From an uncultured Phascolarctobacterium sp. (GTDB taxonomy: Bacteria > Bacillota > Negativicutes > Acidaminococcales > Acidaminococcaceae), in contig UQWM01000008.1 of the NCBI GenBank assembly GCA_900544795.1, positions 1 to 64,000 on the forward strand: 64,000 bases of DNA, given 5' to 3'. The notes under the pieces were generated by a model that ran no database searches, was not told the origin of the DNA, and was given only the letters and a program-made list of their open reading frames with translations. This document shows, piece after piece, positions 20,131-29,000 of this stretch (positions are counted from its first letter, which is position 1; each line of letters starts with the position of its first letter). The translations under genes and the position numbers were made by a program.

Positions 20131-21156
20131 TTATTGCTTGGTGCAGATCTCGATCAGTTCTTTACCGAGATCGCCGGTGTGTTTAACAAAAATATCCCAA
20201 ACCGGTTTGGTTGCAGCCTGCCATTCGGGCAAATCTGCTTCCGGAACCACATAAACCTGCATGCCTTTTTCTTTCAGGTGCTCTAAAGCAGTCATATCTT
20301 CGGCTTTAGCGTTTTTGCGCAGGTCGTCGCGCACTTCGTTAGCAGCTTCGGTAACTATCTTCTGCTGTTCGGGAGTAAGTTTTTGGAAAGATTTTTCGTT
20401 CATCGCCAAAATAAATTCAGGATAAGCGTGATTGGTGATAGTAAGATATTTGGTAACTTCAAACATTTTGCGGTCATACATAGCGGTAGTACCGGAGGTT
20501 TGTCCGTCAACAACGCCGCGCTGAATAGCCATATAAACTTCGCTGGAACCCATGGTAGCGGGAGATGCGCCCAAAGCTTTGATAGTTTCGGACGGCAATT
20601 CGCCGTAGCCGCGCAATTTCAAGCCTGCGAAATCGGCAGGTTTAGTGATCTCTTTTTTGCTGTTGGCAAACTGTACAAAGCCGTAGTCGGCCCAGATAAC
20701 GGGACGCACGCCTTTTTTCTTTAATTCTGCCCCCAGTTTTTCTCCCAAACCACCGTCGATAGCCTGATCGACTTTTTCATAGCTGGGGAACAAAAACGGC
20801 ACGTCAAACACTTCCATCGCCGGAATGACCGTTGACCACATGGCAGTGGAGTTGAGCCCCATATCGATGCCGCCCGACATGATGGCATCGTTCATGCTTT
20901 TATCGTTAAAAAGCTGGCCGGAAGGGTAAATGTTCAAAGTAATAGCGCCTTTGGATTTTTCCGTAAGTTTTTTGTTAAAAGACTCCATCCCCTGTGCCAG
21001 CGGATGTGCAGCCGGCAAATTATGAGCCAGCTTTAAAGTGACTTTTTCGCTGCCACCGGCAGCTTTTTTGTCGCCACCGCCGCAGCCGGCTGTTACTGCC
21101 AGCGCCATAACCATAGCGGCAGCCAGTGTGGTTTTAAACATTTGAGACATTTTCAT
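20131..21156 (-). CDS. dctP: TRAP transporter solute-binding protein (DctP)
   Basis: 341 residues with a lipoprotein-type signal (hydrophobic run ending VTAGC at about residue 25), then LKLAHNLPAAHPLAQGMESF and the conserved GLKLRGYGELPSETIKALGA. The Arg in KLRG normally contacts the carboxylate of the ligand. Ligands in the family are C4-dicarboxylates, keto acids and sugar acids; this one is unknown, but the neighbouring lyase suggests a substituted malate or related acid. Confidence 0.93.
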   Translation of the reverse strand: MKMSQMFKTTLAAAMVMALAVTAGCGGGDKKAAGGSEKVTLKLAHNLPAAHPLAQGMESFNKKLTEKSKGAITLNIYPSGQLFNDKSMNDAIMSGGIDMGLNSTAMWSTVIPAMEVFDVPFLFPSYEKVDQAIDGGLGEKLGAELKKKGVRPVIWADYGFVQFANSKKEITKPADFAGLKLRGYGELPSETIKALGASPATMGSSEVYMAIQRGVVDGQTSGTTAMYDRKMFEVTKYLTITNHAYPEFILAMNEKSFQKLTPEQQKIVTEAANEVRDDLRKNAKAEDMTALEHLKEKGMQVYVVPEADLPEWQAATKPVWDIFVKHTGDLGKELIEICTKQ

Positions 21157-21178
21157 TACTCTTCACCTCATCAAATTT

Positions 21179-22045
21179 TTATTTATAGCGTTTTTCCAGT
21201 TCCATATAGCCATCCAGGCCAATAAAGCTGTTAAAATCAGTAAAATGCATCATTTTTTCTTCGTAGCCTTTGGTGGTGCCTGTTTCATGCAGCACCGTCA
21301 TAGCTTCCTTAAATGCCTGCGTAATGACATATAAAGCGCTGCAGGGCCAAAAGACTATTTTAAAGCCGATATTTTCTAAATCCTTCGCCGTCAGGTTAGG
21401 CGTTCTGCCGCCTTCGATCATATTGGCGATCAGCACCGTATCAGGAAAAGTTTGAGCGATGGTCTCCAGCTCGCCGATATCCTGAGGAGCTTCGATAAAC
21501 AAAGCCTCGGCACCGCTGTCAAGATACAGCTTGCCACGTTCGATAGCGTCGTCCAGTCCGTGCACGGCTCTGGCGTCAGTCCTGGCGATCAGCAGAAAAT
21601 CTTCATCTGTTCTGGCATCACGCGCCGCCGTGATCTTTTTAGCATGCTCACCCGCATCGATGACCTGCTTGCCTGCCATATGGCCGCAGCGTTTAGGCCA
21701 GACCTGGTCTTCAAAAAGTACTGCGGCTGCGCCTGCCTTTTCGTATTCCTGCATCGTGCGCCGCACGCTTAAAGCGTTACCATACCCGGTATCGCCATCG
21801 GCAAACACCGGTAACCCGGTAGCGTCCACGATACATTTTACGGCCTGCACCATTTCCGTCATCGAAAGATAACCTACATCCGGCTGACCCAATCTGGAAG
21901 CCGCAATACTGTAGCCGCCCATGACCAGAGCGTCAAAGCCTACTTCAGCCGCTACCTTAGCAGTCAAAGCGTCATAAACCCCCGGCAAAACCAATATCTC
22001 GGGCTTTTGCAGCCGTTCACGCAATAGTTTGCGTTGCTTGTTCAT
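21179..22045 (-). CDS. PEP mutase/isocitrate lyase superfamily lyase (2,3-dimethylmalate or methylisocitrate lyase-like)
   Basis: 288 residues. VLPGVYDALTAKVAAEVGF, then ADGDTGYGN (metal-binding Asp) and FEDQVWPKRCGHM, whose KRCGH carries the catalytic Cys of lyases rather than mutases, and LIARTDAR. The family cleaves 2-hydroxy acids to pyruvate or a 2-oxo acid plus an acid: methylisocitrate, dimethylmalate, or oxaloacetate by hydrolysis. Start: GGGAGGGG before ATG 22045. First gene of the TRAP operon and directly behind a T-box terminator, so its expression appears to respond to tRNA charging. Confidence 0.85.
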   Translation of the reverse strand: MNKQRKLLRERLQKPEILVLPGVYDALTAKVAAEVGFDALVMGGYSIAASRLGQPDVGYLSMTEMVQAVKCIVDATGLPVFADGDTGYGNALSVRRTMQEYEKAGAAAVLFEDQVWPKRCGHMAGKQVIDAGEHAKKITAARDARTDEDFLLIARTDARAVHGLDDAIERGKLYLDSGAEALFIEAPQDIGELETIAQTFPDTVLIANMIEGGRTPNLTAKDLENIGFKIVFWPCSALYVITQAFKEAMTVLHETGTTKGYEEKMMHFTDFNSFIGLDGYMELEKRYK

Positions 22046-22080
22046 TGTTTCCCCTCCCTTGCTGCTTCACAAATCAAAAT

Positions 22081-22320
22081 AAAAAGCCCCTACCGGCAAA
22101 GCCGATAGGGGCGTAAGTACGCGGTACCACCCTAAATTATACTCTAAGACCTTTAACGCAGCCATTGCGCTTTTTCCTAAACAACGTCTCAGAAAAAGAG
22201 TTCCTGGGTGAGAGGGCTAATTTCTGTGCTTATCGGCTTGCATCAACCGCCGACTTTCTGAAAGCATTCCACTGTCCATTCCCAGTCATAACCTGTAACT
22301 AGATGATTTGTCGAAACATT
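22081..22320 (-). ncRNA. T-box riboswitch leader of the lyase-TRAP operon
   Basis: On the minus strand the leader has a Stem I with the expected landmarks (AGAAAGTCGGCGGTTGATG and GCAAGCCGAT for the distal loop; lower helix CTGGG / CCCAG), the T-box core GGGTGGTACCGCG (about 22120-22133) that pairs with uncharged tRNA, and an intrinsic terminator (stem CCCCTATCGGC / GCCGGTAGGGG, then TTTTT) at 22082-22110. The specifier triplet is uncertain; AUU (Ile) at 22219-22221 following GAA is my best reading, with UUA or GCC possible. T-boxes usually control aminoacyl-tRNA synthetase or amino-acid genes, so the TRAP-lyase target is unusual. Confidence 0.93.
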
Positions 22321-22326
22321 GAGATA

Positions 22327-22355
22327 AGTATAACAACGCCTTAATGTTTTGTCAA
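22327..22355 (-). promoter_or_regulatory. Promoter of the T-box leader
   Basis: Minus strand TTGACA (22350-22355), 17-base spacer, TATACT (22327-22332). The bases from here to the nlpC-like terminator at 22442 hold an AT-rich palindrome (AGCACTAGGTGCT) but no gene. Confidence 0.88.
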
Positions 22356-22441
22356 TATATTTTTAAAAACAGTTGAAATCAACATTTTTCAGTGTACAAT
22401 CGTACTATTTTTATAGCACTAGGTGCTAATATAAAAAATAT

Positions 22442-22466
22442 GCGGCTGCGTAATAAACGCAGCCGC
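22442..22466 (-). terminator. Terminator of the NlpC/P60-like gene
   Basis: Stem GCGGCTGCG / CGCAGCCGC with a 7-base loop, followed on the minus strand by ATATTTTTTATATT. Confidence 0.85.
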
Positions 22467-22508
22467 CCTTAACCGTATTTTAAGCGTTGGAACAATATTT
22501 ATGTATTA

Positions 22509-23006
22509 TCAGTTGAGGATCCTTCTGGCACCGTAAAACCGCTCGTCCCAATAAGGGCCAAAGGCTTCGCCTTCGATAACGCCATTTTTAGTGCCGGCAT
22601 AAATAAATTTACCTTCACCGCTGTAAATGCCACAGAACGTCGCACCCGGGCCATCAGTGCTGTAAAACACCAGGTCACCCGGCAGCAGTTCGTCTTTGCT
22701 GATACGTTTGCCTACGTCATATTGCTCGTCAACAGTACGCGGCAGTGCGATACCGCTTTCACCAAAAACATATTGCACATAGCCCGAACCGTCAAAGCCT
22801 TCCGACGGGGAACTGCCGCCCATTTTAAAGGGCGTGCCTGCCAAAAGATAGGCTGTTTCGATAATATTGCCACGCAGGCTGGAATAATCCTCGGCATACG
22901 CTGCCCGGGGCTGCACCACAGTCCAGACAGCACCGACCGGTAAGGTAAGGGCGATGCCCAAAGCCACGCCTGCGGCTAAACGTTTAACTAAATCACGGTA
23001 TTTCAT
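22509..23006 (-). CDS. NlpC/P60-fold secreted protein lacking the catalytic residues
   Basis: 165 residues: signal peptide (about 1-38, ending AAYA) and one NlpC/P60 domain. In active cysteine peptidases of this family (D-C-S-G-[FY], then H-V-G-I-Y, then a second His in the I-H-A position) the triad is Cys-His-His. Here the same places read FDGSGYVQY (Gly73), ATFCGIYSG (Phe124) and KFIYAG (Tyr136), so all three catalytic residues are replaced while the fold pattern, including GDLVFYS, is kept. It is probably a non-catalytic cell-wall-binding or regulatory protein in the periplasm. Own terminator; about 30 bases below the beta-CASP gene. Confidence 0.85.
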   Translation of the reverse strand: MKYRDLVKRLAAGVALGIALTLPVGAVWTVVQPRAAYAEDYSSLRGNIIETAYLLAGTPFKMGGSSPSEGFDGSGYVQYVFGESGIALPRTVDEQYDVGKRISKDELLPGDLVFYSTDGPGATFCGIYSGEGKFIYAGTKNGVIEGEAFGPYWDERFYGARRILN

Positions 23007-23038
23007 AACTTTTAAAGCTCCTTTTTCTGCACAAACTT

Positions 23039-24646
23039 TTATAAGGATGACAGCATATCATCCACATATTTTTTGATTTTTTCCATCTTTTTGCGGATAC
23101 CGACAGCCTTGCTGCCATCTCTGGCCACGATCTGTTCGATCTTGGTGCGGTACTGCAAATACATTCTTTCCGTCTGGCGCAGATACTCTCTGAGCTCGGC
23201 CACTTCGGGGACCGTAGTAACGATCGGCGAAGTAGTGACATGCCATTCAGTGCCGCTGATGGTAATACTGTCGCCATACTGCGGGATATAAGCGGCAGTC
23301 CCCAAACGGCGTTGCAGCTCATCGGCAAAATTGCTGGCCGCGTCAAACTCACCGTGGGTCACAAAAAACGCTTTCGGCACCTGTGGCATCTTGCCATACC
23401 ACTCCAGCAGCTGCTCTTTATCAGCATGGGCCGAAAAGCCCTTCATATTGTAGATCTTAGCATTGACCCTGATATCCTCGCCCATGATCTTGACCTGCTT
23501 CGCACCTTCGATCAGGCGGCGGCCCATACTGCCTTCCGCCTGATAGCCGGCGATAATGACAGAACAGTTTTCCTGCCACAGGTTATGCTTCAAATGGTGC
23601 AGGATACGTCCGGCATCAGCCATACCGCTGGCCGAAACGATAATTTTGGAACCGGGCATCTCATTGATCATCCGGGATTCCTGCGCCGTCGCCGTAAAAC
23701 GCAGCTGCGGTATAGCAAGCAGCCTTTTACCGTGCATTTCGTACAAAGCCCGCGCTTCCTCATCATATTCCTGCGGGTTGGTCAACGTAATGGCAGTAGC
23801 CTTACTGGCCATGGGACTATCAATAATGATCGGCACTTCGGGTATACGTCCCTCGGCCAGTAGTTTTTGGAAATAATACAGCAGTACCTGTGTACGCCCT
23901 ACGGCAAAAGCCGGAATAACTACGTTGCCGCCTTTAGCCACAGTTTCTTTGATAATCTCGGCCAGTTCGCCTTCTTTATCATAAGCCTTATGGACACGGT
24001 TGCCATAAGTCGATTCGGTAATAATAAAATCAGCGCCAGCTATCTCATCCGGGTCTTCAATGATCGGCTGATTAGGCTGTCCAATATCGCCGGTAAAGAT
24101 CAGCTTGGTCGTTTTACCGTCCTCATTTACCAAAACTTCAACTATCGCCGACCCTAAAATATGCCCGGCAACTTTAAATTTTACCTGTACACCCGGCAGC
24201 ACCTCGACCGGTTCGCCAAACTCATGGGTACGGAAATGCTGCAAAGCTTTATAAGCATCATCCACAGTATAGAGCGGCTCTACAACCCTTTTACCGGCAC
24301 GCATACCTTTACGGTTGGCAAACTCAGCTTCCGATTCCTGGATATGGGCGCTGTCAGGCAGCAGGATCGTGCACAGCTCCAAAGTAGTTTTTGTACAATG
24401 CACAGGGCCTTTATAACCATGCTTCACCAGCTTGGGTATCAACCCGCTGTGATCGATATGGGCATGGGTCAATACTACGCTGTCGATAGTGTTAGGGGCA
24501 AAAACAAATTCCTTTTCGTTAAAGGCCGTAACCATTTTTGAACCCTGGAACATACCGCAGTCCAGTAACATTTTTTTATTGCCTACTTCAAGTAAATAAC
24601 AAGAGCCTGTGACCATCCTTGTGGCACCTAAGAAGGTGATTTTCAT
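23039..24646 (-). CDS. Beta-CASP metallo-beta-lactamase RNase (Ysh1/CPSF-like)
   Basis: 535 residues. Metal motif HAHIDHSG near 60, motif 4-type TGDIGQPNQPI, beta-CASP features ESTYGNRVH, GRTQVLLYY and the C-terminal MKGFSAHADKEQLLEW with VTHGEFDAA. Bacterial members act as RNA endo/exonucleases; which RNAs is unknown. No N-terminal KH domain, so not the archaeal long form. Confidence 0.9.
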   Translation of the reverse strand: MKITFLGATRMVTGSCYLLEVGNKKMLLDCGMFQGSKMVTAFNEKEFVFAPNTIDSVVLTHAHIDHSGLIPKLVKHGYKGPVHCTKTTLELCTILLPDSAHIQESEAEFANRKGMRAGKRVVEPLYTVDDAYKALQHFRTHEFGEPVEVLPGVQVKFKVAGHILGSAIVEVLVNEDGKTTKLIFTGDIGQPNQPIIEDPDEIAGADFIITESTYGNRVHKAYDKEGELAEIIKETVAKGGNVVIPAFAVGRTQVLLYYFQKLLAEGRIPEVPIIIDSPMASKATAITLTNPQEYDEEARALYEMHGKRLLAIPQLRFTATAQESRMINEMPGSKIIVSASGMADAGRILHHLKHNLWQENCSVIIAGYQAEGSMGRRLIEGAKQVKIMGEDIRVNAKIYNMKGFSAHADKEQLLEWYGKMPQVPKAFFVTHGEFDAASNFADELQRRLGTAAYIPQYGDSITISGTEWHVTTSPIVTTVPEVAELREYLRQTERMYLQYRTKIEQIVARDGSKAVGIRKKMEKIKKYVDDMLSSL

Positions 24647-24748
24647 AAAGGACCCTCCCTACTTATTATGTTAATTTATATATTCTGCATCCAAAAACTA
24701 TTCCCTGCCCACACAACGATAAGTTCACTGCCTTGTCACAAAAAGCAG

Positions 24749-25993
24749 CTATAGCCAACTGCGAAAAACTGTTTTTTGAGGGCGGCAGTTGCCACAATTA
24801 CCACAGCCTGACCCTGCCGCCTGTCCAAAGTAAGTAAGCAGATAACTGCGCAGGCAGCCCTTGGTAAAACAATAATTTTCCATCTCACGCAGTCTATTAT
24901 AAGCATGCTCCAGCCACAGACGTTTTTCATCGCGGTCACCATCCCGCTGCTCGCAGCCATACTCCAACAACTGCCGCATACTGGTGACGTCGCGCCTGTC
25001 AAATAGCAGCACGCATTGGCTCGGCAGGCCGTCACGTCCAGCCCGGCCAGCTTCCTGATAATAGCTTTCTACGTCTAAGGGCAGGCTGTAATGCAGCACA
25101 AAACGGACATCCGGCTTATCGATGCCCATACCAAAAGCATTGGTCGCCACCATGAACTGCACTTCATCCCTGTTAAAGGCGTTTTGGTTGTGCAGCCGCT
25201 CTTCACCTGTCAGCCCTGCATGATAACGCCCAGCCCTATACCCCCACGCTTTAAGATAATTATAAACTTCCTCTGTCAACCGACGCGTCGGGCAGTAAAT
25301 AATACCACAACCAGTCTGCTGTGCCGCCCATTCGCGCAAAAATCGCTGCTTGACTGCAGGCCGTTCGACAGTAAAGGTAAGGTTGGGCCTGTCAAAGCCT
25401 GTCACCAGCTCAAAAGGCTGCTCTAACTCCAAGCTTACCGCTATCTCACGGCGAATAGCCGGTGTCGCCGTCGCTGTAAAAGCAGCTACTAAAGGCTGTC
25501 TGGGCAAACTGTCTAAAAAGGGACGGATACCTGCATAAGCAGGACGGAACGACTCGCCCCAGCGCACCAGGCAGTGGGCCTCGTCCACAACTACCAGGGC
25601 TATCTTCATTTCACCTGTAAATGCCTGAAAGCGTTCGTTCTGCAAACGTTCAGGCGCCACATACAGCAGCTTACACCTGTTATTGCGGATAGCGTAAAGG
25701 GCAGCGCCGTACTCCTGCCTGCTCATATCGCTGCTTAAATAAACAGTGCCGATGCCACGCTCTGTCAGGCTGCGCACCTGATCCTTCATCAGCGAGATCA
25801 GTGGCGAAACCACCAGCGTCAAACCCTCCAGCAATAGTGCCGGCAGCTGGTAACACAGGCTCTTGCCAGCACCTGTCGGCATCACTGCCACGACGGGGTG
25901 CCCAGCCAAAAGCTGCTCGATCAGTTCGGCCTGCCCAGTCCTGAACTTACTATGTCCAAAATATTTTTCTAAAACCTGTTCTTTTGTCGGCAC
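24749..25993 (-). CDS. recQ: ATP-dependent DNA helicase RecQ, short form
   Basis: 414 residues from GTG 25993, which has AAGGAG nine bases upstream; the longer frame to 26035 would run into the preceding terminator hairpin. Helicase motifs: GAGKSLCYQLPAL, DEAHC, FTATATP, QEAGRAGRDG. The zinc-binding cluster is present at the end (YCFTKGCLRSYLLTYFG, then CGNCGNC), but the winged-helix and HRDC domains of full RecQ (about 600 residues) are absent. Unwinds DNA 3' to 5' in repair. Confidence 0.9.
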   Translation of the reverse strand: MPTKEQVLEKYFGHSKFRTGQAELIEQLLAGHPVVAVMPTGAGKSLCYQLPALLLEGLTLVVSPLISLMKDQVRSLTERGIGTVYLSSDMSRQEYGAALYAIRNNRCKLLYVAPERLQNERFQAFTGEMKIALVVVDEAHCLVRWGESFRPAYAGIRPFLDSLPRQPLVAAFTATATPAIRREIAVSLELEQPFELVTGFDRPNLTFTVERPAVKQRFLREWAAQQTGCGIIYCPTRRLTEEVYNYLKAWGYRAGRYHAGLTGEERLHNQNAFNRDEVQFMVATNAFGMGIDKPDVRFVLHYSLPLDVESYYQEAGRAGRDGLPSQCVLLFDRRDVTSMRQLLEYGCEQRDGDRDEKRLWLEHAYNRLREMENYCFTKGCLRSYLLTYFGQAAGSGCGNCGNCRPQKTVFRSWL

Positions 25994-26013
25994 CGCAAAC
26001 TCCTTAAATACAA

Positions 26014-26045
26014 CAAGCCTGCGTGCAAGTCGCACTACAGGCTTG
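26014..26045 (-). terminator. Hairpin between nth and recQ
   Basis: CAAGCCTG / CAGGCTTG stem with an inner GTGC / GCAC pair, 9 bases after the nth stop, followed by TTGTTGTATTT on the minus strand. Confidence 0.65.
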
Positions 26046-26053
26046 TCTGATCT

Positions 26054-26686
26054 TTATAAATTCTTTTCCTTATAGGGGCACAGCTCCACCAGTACGCACT
26101 CGCTGCACAAGGGCTTGCGCGCCTTGCACACCTTGCGTCCGTGCCAGATAAGCCAGTGATGGGCAGCGCTCCATTTAGCTTTAGGAATGGCTTTTTGCAG
26201 TTCTTTTTCTACTGCCAAAGGATCGTCGCCCTTCGCCAAACCCAACCGGTGCGACACTCTAAAAACATGGGTGTCTACAGCGATAGCAGGAACATTGTAA
26301 ACGATGCTCGCCACCACGTTAGCCGTTTTTTTGCCAGCGCCGGGCAGCTTCATCAGCTCTTCTATAGTATCGGGGATAACGCTGTTATACTCCTCCACCA
26401 GCATCTTACAAGTCGCCAGCAGGTTCTTAGCCTTAGAGCGGAACAGTCCGCAGTCGCGGATCTCTTCTTCCAGCTGTTCCTGCGTCAACGCGCCCATTTT
26501 GGCGGGCGTATTATACTTGGGAAAAATACGCGCCGTTATTTTATTGACCCGTTCGTCGGTGCACTGCGCCGACATGATGACAGCTACTAAAAGCTCGAAC
26601 GGCGTCGTATAATTGAGCGCAGTTTCCATCCCTTTATAATTTTCCTCCAGCAAGGCTAAAATAGCCTCTCGCTGCTGTTTACGCAT
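26054..26686 (-). CDS. nth: Endonuclease III
   Basis: 210 residues. Helix-hairpin-helix LPGAGKKTANVV with the catalytic Lys, then VDTHVFRVSHRLGL holding the catalytic Asp, and the 4Fe-4S cluster Cys pattern C-x6-C-x2-C-x5-C at the C-terminus (CKARKPLCSECVLVELC). Removes oxidised pyrimidines and nicks abasic sites. The stop/start junction with the upstream UPF0210 gene shares one base. Confidence 0.97.
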   Translation of the reverse strand: MRKQQREAILALLEENYKGMETALNYTTPFELLVAVIMSAQCTDERVNKITARIFPKYNTPAKMGALTQEQLEEEIRDCGLFRSKAKNLLATCKMLVEEYNSVIPDTIEELMKLPGAGKKTANVVASIVYNVPAIAVDTHVFRVSHRLGLAKGDDPLAVEKELQKAIPKAKWSAAHHWLIWHGRKVCKARKPLCSECVLVELCPYKEKNL

Positions 26687-28044
26687 TAGTTAGTCAGGCT
26701 CCTTACCGGTGCGGGTATGCGTCCGCCGCGGGCAATAAAGGCGTCAGCCTTAAACTTGCTCACAGCAATAATGGGTGCGTATCCCAGCAAACCGCCAAAT
26801 TCTACCTGCTCGCCCACGCCTTTACCCGGTACAGGGATCAAACGGACAGCGGTAGTTTTATTGTTGATCATGCCGATAGCCGCTTCGTCAGCAATGATAG
26901 CCGAAATAGTTTCAGCCGTTACATCACCGGGGATAGCGATCATATCCAGGCCTACGGAACAAACGCAGGTCATGGCTTCCAATTTTTCCAAGGTCAGGCT
27001 GCCGCATTCAACAGCCGCAATCATTCCTGCGTCTTCGCTGACGGGGATAAAAGCGCCGCTCAAACCGCCAACATAGCTGGACGCCATCAGGCCGCCTTTT
27101 TTAACGGCATCGTTGAGCATAGCCAGCGTCGCCGTAGTACCCGGGCAGCCGCAGCTTTCCAGACCGATTTCTTCCAAAATATGCGCTACGCTGTCGCCGA
27201 TGGCCGGAGTCGGTGCCAGCGACAAGTCGATGATACCGAACTGGGTATCCAGCCTGCGGGCAGCTTCCTGTGCTACCAGCTGGCCCACACGGGTGATCTT
27301 GAACGCGGTTTTTTTGATAGTTTCGGCTACAGCGCCGATATCCTGTCCACGAACAGCTTCCAAAGCGTGTTTAACTACGCCCGGACCGCTGACGCCAACA
27401 TTGATAACTGTTTCCGGCTCGGTAACACCGTGGAAGGCGCCCGCCATAAACGGGTTATCCGGCACGGCATTACAAAAAATAACAAGTTTAGCGCAGCCGA
27501 TAGCGTCACGGTCGGCAGTACGCTCGGCCGTCATTTTGATCACGCGGCCCATTTCTGCCACCGCGTCCATATTGATACCGCATTTAGTCGAACCAACACT
27601 GACGGAAGAACAAACGATGTCAGTCACAGCCAGTGCTTCCGGGATAGAAGTGATCAGATTTTTGTCGCCTTTGGTATAACCTTTATCTACCAGCGCCGTA
27701 AAGCCGCCGATAAAATTAACGCCAACAGCCTTGCCAGCGGCATCCAACGCTTTCGCCAGCGGCACATAGTCGTTAGTATCGCAGCTTTCGCCGACCATGG
27801 ATATAGGCGTTACGGAAATACGTTTATTGATAATGGGTACGCCCAATTCCAATTCCAGCTCTTCGCCCACTTTAACAAGCCTTTCAGCCTTTTTGGTTAT
27901 CTTATCGTACACCTTTTGCGCCGTTACTTTTATATCAGGGTGACCGCAGTCGCGCAGACTGATACCCATAGTGATCGTACGCACGTCCAAATTGTTCTGC
28001 GTGATCATCTGGTTGGTTTCTAAGATATCTTTGATATTAAACAT
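26686..28044 (-). CDS. UPF0210/PFL family protein
   Basis: 452 residues, full length. Typical text: [14 protein letters not shown] at the start, [50 protein letters not shown]. The family is structurally related to glycyl-radical enzymes of the pyruvate formate-lyase type, but its reaction is not established. It follows the ACT-domain gene by 11 bases, a widespread pairing that suggests the ACT protein regulates it. Confidence 0.92.
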   Translation of the reverse strand: MFNIKDILETNQMITQNNLDVRTITMGISLRDCGHPDIKVTAQKVYDKITKKAERLVKVGEELELELGVPIINKRISVTPISMVGESCDTNDYVPLAKALDAAGKAVGVNFIGGFTALVDKGYTKGDKNLITSIPEALAVTDIVCSSVSVGSTKCGINMDAVAEMGRVIKMTAERTADRDAIGCAKLVIFCNAVPDNPFMAGAFHGVTEPETVINVGVSGPGVVKHALEAVRGQDIGAVAETIKKTAFKITRVGQLVAQEAARRLDTQFGIIDLSLAPTPAIGDSVAHILEEIGLESCGCPGTTATLAMLNDAVKKGGLMASSYVGGLSGAFIPVSEDAGMIAAVECGSLTLEKLEAMTCVCSVGLDMIAIPGDVTAETISAIIADEAAIGMINNKTTAVRLIPVPGKGVGEQVEFGGLLGYAPIIAVSKFKADAFIARGGRIPAPVRSLTN

Positions 28045-28055
28045 TAGAGAGCCTC

Positions 28056-28325
28056 CTAGATACGGTGCATCGCCGTAAAGATTTCTTCACTTTGTACTCT
28101 GATCTCCACGCCAATCTCATTACCTAAAGCAGTAAAGATATCCTTCAGATCCTGCAATTTAACAGCAGCGCCAGTCATATCAGCGATCAATACCATGTTG
28201 AAGAAGCCCTCCATGATATTTTGGTTGATATTGAGGATATTTACGCCATGCTCAGCGAGAATATTACTTACCTTAGCAATAATACCGACTTTGTCTTTAC
28301 CAACGATGGTTAATACGATACGCAT
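28056..28325 (-). CDS. ACT domain protein (UPF0237)
   Basis: 89 residues forming a single ACT domain: [20 protein letters not shown], then a second strand around [13 protein letters not shown] domains bind small ligands, usually amino acids. Partner of the downstream UPF0210 protein. Confidence 0.92.
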   Translation of the reverse strand: MRIVLTIVGKDKVGIIAKVSNILAEHGVNILNINQNIMEGFFNMVLIADMTGAAVKLQDLKDIFTALGNEIGVEIRVQSEEIFTAMHRI

Positions 28326-28353
28326 ACTGTTGTCATCCTTTCCCTTTAAAACA

Positions 28354-28390
28354 AATAATAACTACCATGTCTAACACAGTAGTTATTATT
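28354..28390. repeat. 12-base inverted repeat upstream of the ACT gene
   Basis: AATAATAACTAC / GTAGTTATTATT, perfect, 13-base loop, about 30 bases before the ACT gene start. On the minus strand it begins inside a TACAAT that could be a -10. It may be an operator or a 5' UTR hairpin; no T-run follows, so it is not a clear terminator. Confidence 0.5.
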
Positions 28391-28478
28391 GTACCATATT
28401 TTATGCAAAGTTGTGTGTATACATTACGAATTATTATTCAGAATAATCGTGCTTTTGTAATTTTATAGCGTCTGCACC

Positions 28479-29000
28479 TCAACCCTTGGCACGCTTGGCT
28501 TCCTGCATGGCCTTGATCATCGGCTTGATGCCGCCGCTTTGCAGGATGTTCATAATATAGGGTGACATGGGCACGGCTTTAGCAACTGCGCCGGTAGTCA
28601 AATTAGTTATCACGCCGCCGGCAATATCTACCGCCACCTCATCACCCTCGCTCACTATTTTGCTGATCTCGCTGCAGGTGATAACGGGTACGCCTAAATT
28701 GATGGCGTTACGAAAAAAGATGCGCCCAAACGACTCGGCCAGCACCGCGCCTACACCTACCGCCTTCAAGGTTATGGCAGCATGCTCGCGCGACGACCCA
28801 CAGCCAAAATTAGTACCGGCAATGATGATATCACCGGGCTGGAACTTTTTGACGAACTCCGCATCAGCACCGCACATGGCATATTTTTTAATATCCTCAA
28901 CATCGGTATATTCCACAAACCGTCCCGGATAGATCTGGTCGGTGTCGATATTTTTACCAAAAACAAAGGCTTTGCCCTTTACTGAAGTTTGCATATCCAT
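28479..29000 (-). CDS. Aconitase-family dehydratase small subunit (LeuD/HacB/DmdB-like)
   Basis: 173 residues from ATG 29000, whose A is the last base of the large-subunit stop (TGATG), so the two are coupled. Contains the swivel-domain motif GTNFGCGSSREHAA, NIDTDQIYPGRF and ESFGRIFFRNAINLGVPVI. With the large subunit it forms a 4Fe-4S hydro-lyase. Which hydroxy acid is used (isopropylmalate, citramalate, homocitrate or dimethylmalate) cannot be fixed from sequence. Confidence 0.92.
   Translation of the reverse strand: MDMQTSVKGKAFVFGKNIDTDQIYPGRFVEYTDVEDIKKYAMCGADAEFVKKFQPGDIIIAGTNFGCGSSREHAAITLKAVGVGAVLAESFGRIFFRNAINLGVPVITCSEISKIVSEGDEVAVDIAGGVITNLTTGAVAKAVPMSPYIMNILQSGGIKPMIKAMQEAKRAKG

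Noticed and set aside
22081..22320. tRNA or rRNA-like structured region
   Set aside because: The GGGTGGTACCGCG core and the terminator identify it as a T-box leader rather than a tRNA gene.
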